Below, piece by piece: positions 1-6,132 of a DNA stretch of 13,424 bases. Under the pieces are notes generated by a model. The model worked only from the letters and a program-made list of their open reading frames with translations. It did not search any database and was not told where the DNA came from. The translations under genes were made by a program, and so were the position numbers. The number at the start of each line of letters is the position of its first letter. Within the stretch, counting starts at the first letter, position 1. The DNA is from Acidimicrobiaceae bacterium. Lineage in GTDB: Bacteria > Actinomycetota > Acidimicrobiia > Acidimicrobiales > Bog-793. The DNA is taken from assembly GCA_025463965.1 (NCBI GenBank), contig JAODBN010000355.1, positions 1 through 13,424 on the forward strand, given 5' to 3'.

Positions 1-1
1 C

Positions 2-145
2 TTCCCCCGCTCGGCGCGCCACGGCCTCGGACGGCTGCAGATCGACGTCTCCTGGCTGGTCATCCGCGGCCTGCAGGCCTGTCGCCTGGCCTCGCACCTG
101 CGGCTGCCCACCCCCGCCCAGCAGGCCCGGGTGGCCAAGGCCTGA
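2..145 (+). CDS. Fatty-acid (acyl-CoA) desaturase, C-terminal fragment
   Basis: The window opens inside a plus-strand gene that ends with TGA at 143-145. The 47 visible residues include FPRSARHGL, then QIDVSWLVIRGLQ and LRLPTPAQQ. This matches the C-terminal end of membrane delta-9-type acyl desaturases, where the last histidine box (HNNHH, which would lie just off the window) is followed by a 'xPxSARHG...QxDxSWxVIxxxE' stretch. These enzymes put a cis double bond into acyl chains using di-iron, oxygen and an electron donor. Only the tail is present, so no histidine box or membrane segment can be checked. The gene converges on the cyclopropane-synthase-family gene, which acts on exactly such unsaturated chains, so a lipid-modification neighbourhood is plausible. 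The family call rests on recalled family pattern and is fairly confident; substrate and position of desaturation are unknown. Confidence 0.7.
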   Translation, partial: FPRSARHGLGRLQIDVSWLVIRGLQACRLASHLRLPTPAQQARVAKA

Positions 146-151
146 GCTGTC

Positions 152-167
152 GCCGGCCGTCGCCGGC
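152..167. terminator. Short hairpin between converging genes
   Basis: Two GCCGGC copies (152-157 and 162-167) separated by CGTC can form a 6-bp GC stem with a 4-base loop. They lie in the 27-base gap between the stops of the desaturase fragment and the cyclopropane-synthase gene. The position suits a bidirectional terminator, but the stem is short, has no T-tract, and such repeats are common at this GC content. Confidence 0.3.
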
Positions 168-172
168 CGCGA

Positions 173-1423
173 TCAGGTGGTGGGCAGCGACAGGCCGGCG
201 GGTCGCCAGCGCGCCTTGGCGAGCACGCACTGCACGTCGGAGATGCGCCGCTCGGCGAAGGCCGCCTCGCAGTACGAGAAGTAGAACGTGAACAGCCTTC
301 GGAACTCCTCGTCGAGTCCCAGCGCTTCGACCCGGTCCTCGGCGGCGGCAAAGGCCGTCCGCCAGCGCTTCAGTGTCTCGGCCGAATGGTGGCCGATGTC
401 GTCGAGCGACACGAGCCGCAAGTCGCTCACCTTGGTGGCCGACTCGACGATGGCCCCGATGGAGGGCAGGCACGAGCCAGGAAAGACGTACTGCTTGATG
501 AAGTCCTCGTTGTGCTTGGCGCGCCCGTAGTCCTGGTCGGCCATGACGATCGCCTGCAGGGCCATGATCCCGTCGGGCACGAGCAGCTCCGCGCAGCGGC
601 GGAAGAAGATGTCGTACTGGTGCCAGTCGAGCTCCTCGATCATCTCGATCGACACGAGCTTGTCGTAGGTGCCTTCGAGCTCGCGGTAGTCCTGCTCGAG
701 GACGGTCACGAGGTCCTCGAGGGCAGCCTCTTTCACCCGGGCGGTCGCCTCCTCGAACTGGCGAGCGGAGGTCGTCGTCGTGGTGACCCGACACCCGTAG
801 GTGCGCGCCGCGTGGATGGCGAAGCTGCCCCAGCCGCTCCCGATCTCGAGAACATGGTCGGCGGGACCGAGGGCCAGCTTGCGGCACAGCCGGTCGAGCT
901 TGGCTCGCTGGGCGTCCTCGAGGCTCATGCCCGGTCCGGCGAAGATCGCGGAGGAGTACGTCATGGACTCGTCGAGGAACAGCGCGAAGAGCTCGTTGCC
1001 GAGGTCGAGGTGGGCGTGCACGTTCTTGCGGTCGACCTCAGGCTCGCCCGCCCGCTCGGCGGGTCGTGTCAGCATCCGACGAAGCGGACCTCCGAAACGG
1101 CGCGCCAGTGCGTTCGTGCGCTTGATCCCGTCGAGATTGCGGATGATGACCCGCAAGAACGTGGTGAGGTCGTCCAGGCGCTCGGTGGTCCACCACCCCT
1201 TGATGTAGGCCCGGCCGAGCCCCGCGCTGCCCTCCGTCGCGACCGCTCGCCAGGCTTGGGGGGAGAGCACCTCCACCTCGGGGACCCGTTCGCCGGCGAC
1301 GGGTCGTCCACAGAGCTGGCGCTTTCCCTGCTCGTGCACGATCACCGCGCCGTCGCGTACGCGTCCGAGAAGGCTGAGCACGAAGGCCCGCGCGGCGACG
1401 TCGCGAGGCGAGCGGCGTCTCAC
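173..1423 (-). CDS. Cyclopropane-fatty-acyl-phospholipid synthase family methyltransferase
   Basis: A SAM-dependent methyltransferase of the CFA synthase family, which modifies the double bond of acyl chains within membrane phospholipids. Numbered from the GTG at 1423 (416 aa): a lipid-binding N-terminal region; DLGNELFALFLDESMTYSSAIF around 140-161; SAM-binding VLEIGSGWG at about 191-199; MIEE with the conserved Glu near 263; and the family hallmark YVFPGSCLPS near 312-321. Two positions differ from the E. coli enzyme: the YSCA cysteine is Ser (YSSA) and the bicarbonate-site His is Gln (ALQAIVM). As I recall, Gln is usual in a large actinobacterial subgroup. The start at 1423 is preferred because the upstream small ORF stops there (GTGA overlap) with GGGAG 10 bases upstream; an in-frame GTG at 1465 would give 430 aa but has no ribosome site. 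The product could be a cyclopropane or another methyl-branched chain. Confidence 0.9.
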   Translation of the reverse strand: MRRRSPRDVAARAFVLSLLGRVRDGAVIVHEQGKRQLCGRPVAGERVPEVEVLSPQAWRAVATEGSAGLGRAYIKGWWTTERLDDLTTFLRVIIRNLDGIKRTNALARRFGGPLRRMLTRPAERAGEPEVDRKNVHAHLDLGNELFALFLDESMTYSSAIFAGPGMSLEDAQRAKLDRLCRKLALGPADHVLEIGSGWGSFAIHAARTYGCRVTTTTTSARQFEEATARVKEAALEDLVTVLEQDYRELEGTYDKLVSIEMIEELDWHQYDIFFRRCAELLVPDGIMALQAIVMADQDYGRAKHNEDFIKQYVFPGSCLPSIGAIVESATKVSDLRLVSLDDIGHHSAETLKRWRTAFAAAEDRVEALGLDEEFRRLFTFYFSYCEAAFAERRISDVQCVLAKARWRPAGLSLPTT

Positions 1424-1563
1424 GCGACCTTGGCTCCCGACGCCAGGTCCGTCGGGCGCACGCACACGAGCGAGCCGAGCACGCCAGAGGGCTCGACCTC
1501 GTCCTCCATGTTCCGGCTCAAGAGCACCTCATGACGGCTCTGGAGCGACTGCAGGCAGTTCAT
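1420..1563 (-). CDS. Small ORF (47 aa) overlapping the start of the CFA-family gene
   Basis: ATG at 1563 to TGA at 1420-1422. The stop overlaps the GTG start of the methyltransferase in a GTGA arrangement, the usual geometry of translational coupling. I count only 4 of 46 sense codons ending in A or T, as biased as real genes here, whereas the competing methyltransferase frame over 1423-1465 is clearly less biased. The product starts MNCLQSLQSRHEVLLSRN and contains MEDEVEPSGVLGSLVCV; it has no signal peptide, membrane segment or motif I recognise. No Shine-Dalgarno lies ahead of ATG 1563. A TACCCT hexamer (minus strand 1579-1574) could be a -10 box, and an internal ATG at residue 19 is a possible later start. 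Function is unknown; it may be a leader peptide that only tunes expression of the enzyme. Confidence 0.4.
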   Translation of the reverse strand: MNCLQSLQSRHEVLLSRNMEDEVEPSGVLGSLVCVRPTDLASGAKVA

Positions 1564-1861
1564 GTGGTAGCTCAGGGTAGCGCGCCATTTCGGCGATTTT
1601 GAGGACTTCTGGTTCCCACTCGCCCATGTGCGGGCGGGCGCGGCACCGCCTCGGCCGAGGCGAGCCGAACGGCGCTCGAGGCGGCCGGCCGCTGCCGGAC
1701 AGACAACCTCTCGCTCCGCTGGCTGGCCACGCCGCAAGAGGGCGAAAACAGCGGGTATTCACGCTCGTCTAAGCGGGGAGAGCCGGGGTCGACTGCCCTC
1801 GGGGGTCGACGAGCTCGCACCGCCGGTGGACCCGATCGCGCCCCTCTTGGCGCTCGGAGCT
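1564..1861. other. Intergenic stretch without a convincing gene
   Basis: Upstream of both the leftward lipid operon and the rightward phosphoesterase gene, so it should hold their divergent promoters. Open frames exist on both strands but give Arg/Pro-rich, motif-free translations. The 1560-1620 part is visibly less GC-rich than the genes. A GGGGTCGAC nonamer occurs twice (1785-1793 and 1802-1810), and a 16-bp palindrome lies at 1647-1662. I could not assign a promoter with both boxes. Confidence 0.5.
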
Positions 1862-1894
1862 GAAAGTCTGGCCGCCGGCCCCGGCGGGCCTTTC
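1862..1894. terminator. Terminator-like hairpin just before the phosphoesterase gene
   Basis: GGCC (1870-1873) pairs with GGCC (1887-1890) and GCC (1874-1876) with GGC (1883-1885), with one unpaired G and a C/G-rich loop. It is flanked by GAAAG (1862-1866) and CTTTC (1890-1894), which are complementary, so the structure has an A-run on one side and a T-run on the other and could act in either direction. It ends 10 bases before the ribosome site GGAGGG (1905-1910). No gene clearly ends here on either strand, so it could instead be a leader attenuator or an mRNA-stabilising stem. Confidence 0.45.
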
Positions 1895-1913
1895 TCACAG
1901 GCCCGGAGGGACA

Positions 1914-3452
1914 TTGGCTCGCAGCGCAATCATCGGAGGCTTGGCTGGCAGGCTCGCCGCGCTCGGCTCGGCGGCTCTCGGCGCAGCGGCGATCATCGCC
2001 GCGTCGGTGGCGCTTCCCGGACCACCTGCGCTCGCCGAAGGCCCGGTGGCGCACCGGCCGCTCGGCCCGATCACCCACGTCGTCGAGGTGATGCTCGAGA
2101 ACCACACCTTCGACGATCTCTTCAGCGGCTTTCCGGGCGCTGACGGCATCCCGGCGGGGACGAACTTTGCCAACCCGACAGCCCCCGGCGATCCCTCGAG
2201 CCGGGTGGCTGCGCTCGTCGCTCCGGCCAATGAGGGCGACGTCCAGGGCGGCCTCAACAATTCGCGAGCGGCCGAGCTGAAGATGATGGACCGCCAGGGC
2301 ACCACCTACCGGATGGACGGCTACACGCTGTTTCCCGGCGAGGGGCTGTCCGCGATCACCACGTTCGCACCGACGATGGACCCCGACCTCCAGTACCTCG
2401 CACGTCACTTCGAGCTGGCAGATCGCAATTTCCAGCCCGCCGTGGCGCCGACGCTGCCGAACGTGCTCTACGCCCTCGCGGCGACCTCGCACGGCCAACT
2501 GACGAACTCGGTGCCTCCGACGGGCAGCTGGAGCACGATCTTCTCCGAGCTCAGCGCGGCTCACGAGCCGTGGCGGATCTACTCAGGGGTCCCCGTGTCG
2601 GTCTTCCAGGGAACGGTGTGGACCCGCCTGTTCCCGGCTGGGAGCGGCGCGAATCTCACCTCGGCCACCCAGTTCTTCACCGATCTCGCCGGCGGCCAGC
2701 TGCCCGCCTTCTCGTTCGTGCGACCGGGCGTGGGCTACAGCGAAGAGCCGCCCGAGGACGTCGGACAAGGCGACACGTGGCTCGGCCAGCTCGTGGAGGC
2801 GGTGGCCCGTAGCCGGTACTGGTCCTCGACCGCCATCTTCGTGACCTACGACGAGGGCGGGGGATTCTTCGACCACGTCTCGCCGCCGGTCGTGCCAGGC
2901 AGCGCCGGGTACGGCACGCGCACCCCGATGGTGATCGTCTCGCCCTGGGTGCGCAGCGGCGTCTTCGCCAAGCAGACCACCAACCTGTCGGTGCTCGCCT
3001 TCGTCCAACACCTGTGGGGGCTCGCCCCACTCGACGGCCTCAACGCCGAACAGAACGATCTTGCCGGTGCGTTCGACTTCCACCGGAAGCCGCTGTCGCT
3101 CCCTCGCTTGCCGGTGACGCCTGCCGAGACGATCGGTTTCTACGGTGCGAGCATCCTCGCCGATGTAGGAGCCGCGCTGCCCGGCCAAGCGCTCTCGATC
3201 GCGCTGCAGCAGAACACCGCGGGCCTCTCCCTCGACCCGCGCGTCGGCGGGCGGGTGAGCCTCACGCTCGTCCCGCCCGCGGGGTTGCCAGCCCCCCCGG
3301 GCTTCCCGGCCAGCGTCGTGCTCGATCGCGGTCGCGCCCAGCTCGTCGTGCGCTTCAGTTCCCCCGGCTACTACCGCCTGCACGCGAGCGGCCGGGGCGG
3401 CAGCGAGGGGTGGCTGACCCTCGACGTGGGGGTGACTCCCAACACCCCCTGA
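1914..3452 (+). CDS. Secreted phosphoesterase, phospholipase C / acid phosphatase family (alkaline-phosphatase fold)
   Basis: A 512-residue exported hydrolase of the bacterial phosphoesterase family that includes phospholipase C and AcpA-type acid phosphatases. The first 41 residues form a signal peptide: an Arg-containing start, a hydrophobic Ala/Leu/Ile core and a likely cut after ALA. Family motifs follow in order: VVEVMLENHTFDDLF (metal-binding Glu62/Asn63), VAPTLPNVLYALAATSHG with the likely nucleophile Thr180, FVTYDEGGGFFDHVSPP (Asp313, Glu314, Asp320, His321), GYGTRTPMVIVSPWVRSG, and NLSVLAFVQHLWGL. From about residue 400 a C-terminal beta-rich region is probably an accessory domain. 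The TTG start at 1914 is chosen because GGAGGG lies at 1905-1910 and because any later start would cut into the signal peptide, although the 3-base gap is short. Substrate (phospholipid or another phosphoester) cannot be told from sequence. It converges on the S51 gene with only 12 bases between stops. Confidence 0.88.
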   Translation: MARSAIIGGLAGRLAALGSAALGAAAIIAASVALPGPPALAEGPVAHRPLGPITHVVEVMLENHTFDDLFSGFPGADGIPAGTNFANPTAPGDPSSRVAALVAPANEGDVQGGLNNSRAAELKMMDRQGTTYRMDGYTLFPGEGLSAITTFAPTMDPDLQYLARHFELADRNFQPAVAPTLPNVLYALAATSHGQLTNSVPPTGSWSTIFSELSAAHEPWRIYSGVPVSVFQGTVWTRLFPAGSGANLTSATQFFTDLAGGQLPAFSFVRPGVGYSEEPPEDVGQGDTWLGQLVEAVARSRYWSSTAIFVTYDEGGGFFDHVSPPVVPGSAGYGTRTPMVIVSPWVRSGVFAKQTTNLSVLAFVQHLWGLAPLDGLNAEQNDLAGAFDFHRKPLSLPRLPVTPAETIGFYGASILADVGAALPGQALSIALQQNTAGLSLDPRVGGRVSLTLVPPAGLPAPPGFPASVVLDRGRAQLVVRFSSPGYYRLHASGRGGSEGWLTLDVGVTPNTP

Positions 3453-3464
3453 CCGAGAGGCAGC

Positions 3465-4205
3465 TCAAGCGTTACGGGCCAGCTCGAGCAGCTCGCCTTC
3501 CCGCAGTGGCACGCCGGAGGAACCGTCCGGGCCGCCGAGGACCGTGACGCTGGCCCTGCCGAGGACTTCGAAGCGCTCCGGGCCACCGACGAGTGCCGTC
3601 TCCTCGTCGATGCCGACGACGGTCACCCCGGCCGGCGCTCGCCGGACGAGGTCCTCGGCAAGGCCCGGGGCAAGCTTGAAGAAGCGGTCGAAATGCGGAA
3701 GCACGGCCACCTGCGGCACGACGCCGAGGCCGGCCCCTGAGTAGCGATCGGGATGGCGGAAGTCCTCGGCGATGGCGGACAGCGCGCAGGCGCCTGCCGA
3801 GCATCCCGCAAGCGCCGCGCCGGCGCGGTGCGCCGCCAGCACGGCCTCGAGGACCGCGCTGTCGCGCAGGGTGTCGGCGAGATAGCCCGGGTTTCCACCG
3901 GACAGATAGACGAGGCCCGCGCCGGCGATCGCGGCCGCCAGCTCGGGCGAGTCAGCGTCCTTGCGATCGAGCACGGGGAGCGGGACCGGTTCGACCCCGA
4001 GGGAGCGGAAGTGCTCGGTTCCGAGCTCCAGCCAGTAGCGGACCCGGTCCTCGCCGTCGAGGGCCGCCGCGGTCGGCAGGAACACAGCCCGGGGTGGCCG
4101 TCCGGCGAGCAGGCCGGCGTCGATCGGGCGCATGACCTCGAGGAATTCACCGCTCCCGACGAGGGCGACGGGGCCGGCCACCGCCGCACCATATCGGCCC
4201 TGCAC
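3465..4205 (-). CDS. Cyanophycinase-like S51 serine peptidase / class I glutamine-amidotransferase-like protein
   Basis: A 246-residue cytoplasmic protein of the S51 family (dipeptidase E, cyanophycinase). Visible features: VALVGSGEF strand near the start, GLVYLSGGNPGYL (GGNP at 103-106), the nucleophile elbow AGCSAGAC with Ser136, VLPHFDR with His171, and GIDEETALV with acidic residues 200-202, closely resembling the Ser/His/Glu arrangement and 'GIDExTAL' of cyanophycinases. There is no signal peptide. Family members cut beta-aspartyl or N-terminal Asp peptides; which applies here is not decided by the sequence, and no cyanophycin synthetase is in the window. The start is uncertain: the GTG at 4205 lacks a ribosome site, and a GTG at 4181 would give a typical MAGPVALVGSGEF beginning. 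It is divergent from the ABC-F gene with a 73-base gap and its stop nearly abuts the phosphoesterase. Confidence 0.82.
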   Translation of the reverse strand: MQGRYGAAVAGPVALVGSGEFLEVMRPIDAGLLAGRPPRAVFLPTAAALDGEDRVRYWLELGTEHFRSLGVEPVPLPVLDRKDADSPELAAAIAGAGLVYLSGGNPGYLADTLRDSAVLEAVLAAHRAGAALAGCSAGACALSAIAEDFRHPDRYSGAGLGVVPQVAVLPHFDRFFKLAPGLAEDLVRRAPAGVTVVGIDEETALVGGPERFEVLGRASVTVLGGPDGSSGVPLREGELLELARNA

Positions 4206-4278
4206 GGAGCGGACGGGATCGGCGCGAAACTAGAGGGGCCAGGCGGGGCGAGCCATCGTCCCCGGGCCACCCCCCACC

Positions 4279-5880
4279 ATGCTGACCGCCCACGACCTCG
4301 AACTCGCCGCGGGCGGGCGCGTCTTGTGCGCGCCGGTCTCCTTCCAGGTCGCGCCGGGGGACCGCGTGGGTCTCGTCGGGCGCAACGGCGCCGGCAAGAC
4401 GACGCTCACGCGCGTCCTCGCCGGCGAGGCGCTGCCGGATGCAGGCGAGGTGCGGCGCTCGGCTCCCGTGGCCTATCTGCCCCAGGACCCGCGCACGGGC
4501 GACCTCGACGTGCTGGCCCGAGAGCGCGTCCTCTCGGCGCGCGGCCTCGACCGGGTCCGGGTGGAGATGGACGACGCCGCCGCGAAAATGGGCACGGCCG
4601 ACGAGGAGGGGCGCGACGCGGCGATGCGTCGCTACGCCGCCCTCGAACAGCGGTTCGAGGCGCTGGGTGGCTGGGCGGCGGAGGCGGAGGCCGCCTCGAT
4701 CACCTCGAGCCTGGGCCTGCCGACGCGCGTGCTCGACCAGCCACTGCGCACGCTGTCGGGCGGCCAGCGCCGCCGGGTGGAGCTTGCGCGCGTGCTCTTC
4801 TCGGGAGCCGAAACGCTCCTTTTGGACGAGCCCACCAACCACCTCGATGCCGACTCGATCGTGTGGCTGCGCAGCTACCTGCGCGGCTACGAGGGCGGCT
4901 TCGTCTTGATCAGCCACGACACCGAGCTGCTCGAAGCGACGGTGAACCGGGTCTTCCACCTGGACGCCACCCGGGCCGAGCTCGACCAGTACAACTTGGG
5001 ATGGCGCGCCTACCTCGAACAGCAGGCGTCCGACGACCGGCGGCGGACCCGCGAGCGGTCGAACGCCGAGCGCAAGATCGTCGCCCTCCGCTCCCAGGCG
5101 GACCGGATGCGGGCGACCGCCACCAAGGCGAGAGCCGCCCACCAGCTCGACCGCCGGGCACAGCGTCTCGCGGTCGGGCTTCCTGGCGAGCGCCAGCACG
5201 AAAAGGTGGCGCGCCTGCGCTTCCCCGACCCGGCCCCCTCGGGGCGCACTCCGCTCGTCGCCGAGGGTCTCGCCAAGCGCTACGGCTCCCTCGAGATCTT
5301 CTCGGGGGTGGACCTCGCCATCGACCGGGGCAGCCGTGTCGTGGTGCTCGGGCTGAACGGGGCGGGCAAGACCACTTTGCTGCGCATCCTGGCTGGGGTC
5401 GAGCAGCCCGACGGCGGGCGGATCGTCCCCGGGCACGGCCTGCGCCTCGGCTACTACGCCCAAGAGCACGAGACCCTGGACGCCCACGCGGGCGTGTTCG
5501 CCAACGTCCGGAGGAACGCGCCGGCGTCGATGACCGACGTCGAGCTGCGCCGCGTGCTCGGGGCGTTCCTGTTCAGCGGAGAGCGCGCCGACCAGCCGGC
5601 CGGGACCCTGTCCGGCGGCGAGAAGACCCGACTCGCGCTGGCGGCCCTCGTGGTGTCCTCGGCCAACGTGCTGCTCCTCGACGAGCCCACCAACAACCTC
5701 GACCCCGCCAGTCGCGCCGAGGTCCTCGGTTCCCTGCGCTCCTACAAGGGCGCAATTGTGCTGGTGACCCACGATCCCGGCGCCGTCGAGGCGCTCGCGC
5801 CCGAGCGCGTCCTGCTCATGCCCGACGGGGTCGAGGACCTGTGGAGCGACCAGCTCGGAGACCTCATCTCCCTCGCCTGA
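4279..5880 (+). CDS. ABC-F family ATPase (two ATP-binding cassettes, no membrane domain)
   Basis: A 533-residue soluble protein with two complete ABC cassettes in tandem. Cassette 1: Walker A GRNGAGKT (34-41), signature LSGGQ (159-163), Walker B LLLDEPTNHLD (from 180), H-loop ISHD (211-214). Cassette 2: GLNGAGKTT (from 358), LSGGE (from 444), LLLDEPTNNLD (from 465), VTHD (496-499). Between them lies a charged helical linker (about 235-305) rich in Arg, Lys and Glu, the P-site-tRNA interaction motif region of ABC-F proteins, and there is no transmembrane segment. ABC-F proteins bind the ribosome and modulate translation; some protect it from antibiotics. This one looks like the widespread housekeeping form of actinobacteria, ending in VEDLWSDQLGDLISLA, rather than a dedicated resistance protein, but that is inference. 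The ATG at 4279 has no obvious Shine-Dalgarno, so a leaderless message is possible. Confidence 0.93.
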   Translation: MLTAHDLELAAGGRVLCAPVSFQVAPGDRVGLVGRNGAGKTTLTRVLAGEALPDAGEVRRSAPVAYLPQDPRTGDLDVLARERVLSARGLDRVRVEMDDAAAKMGTADEEGRDAAMRRYAALEQRFEALGGWAAEAEAASITSSLGLPTRVLDQPLRTLSGGQRRRVELARVLFSGAETLLLDEPTNHLDADSIVWLRSYLRGYEGGFVLISHDTELLEATVNRVFHLDATRAELDQYNLGWRAYLEQQASDDRRRTRERSNAERKIVALRSQADRMRATATKARAAHQLDRRAQRLAVGLPGERQHEKVARLRFPDPAPSGRTPLVAEGLAKRYGSLEIFSGVDLAIDRGSRVVVLGLNGAGKTTLLRILAGVEQPDGGRIVPGHGLRLGYYAQEHETLDAHAGVFANVRRNAPASMTDVELRRVLGAFLFSGERADQPAGTLSGGEKTRLALAALVVSSANVLLLDEPTNNLDPASRAEVLGSLRSYKGAIVLVTHDPGAVEALAPERVLLMPDGVEDLWSDQLGDLISLA

Positions 5881-6030
5881 GCCTGCGGCCGGCGGCTGTC
5901 CATGCGCCGTGACAGGAGTCCGCACGTTGCCGGTGCCGAGATTCAGGGCAATCCTCGAGCCACCCAGCAGGGGAAGAACCCGCCGAAGTGGCCGACACTT
6001 CGCACCCGAGGCGAATCATGTGACGCGCAG

Positions 6031-6058
6031 TTGCGCTTGCGGTGGGGGCTGTTAGGGT
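6031..6058 (+). promoter_or_regulatory. Candidate promoter of the double-propeller protein gene
   Basis: TTGCGC (6031-6036) and TAGGGT (6053-6058), spaced by 16 bases, resemble a housekeeping actinobacterial -35/-10 pair. The expected start site near 6065 falls just before a 10-bp palindrome, TGCACGTGCA (6069-6078), giving a leader of about 65 bases. The TTGCGC box matches consensus only partly; palindromes of this length are expected by chance, so an operator role is speculative. Confidence 0.45.
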
Positions 6059-6132
6059 CACTCTTGCGTGCACGTGCAAGATGTTAGGCACAACAGCGAC
6101 TTTTATGAGGCAAATGTGATGGGAGGACGGCT

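Noticed and set aside
1647..1662. 16-bp perfect palindrome CGCCTCGGCCGAGGCG
   Set aside because: At roughly 70 percent GC about one such palindrome is expected by chance in a window of this length, and it has no loop to form a hairpin.
3753..5912. 719-codon plus-strand frame spanning the S51 and ABC-F genes
   Set aside because: It is Arg/Pro/Gly-rich low-complexity translation and conflicts with two well-supported genes.
4147..5925. 592-codon minus-strand open frame opposite the ABC-F gene
   Set aside because: It is antisense to a gene with every ABC-F motif; long antisense frames are expected at this GC content and the translation has no domain.
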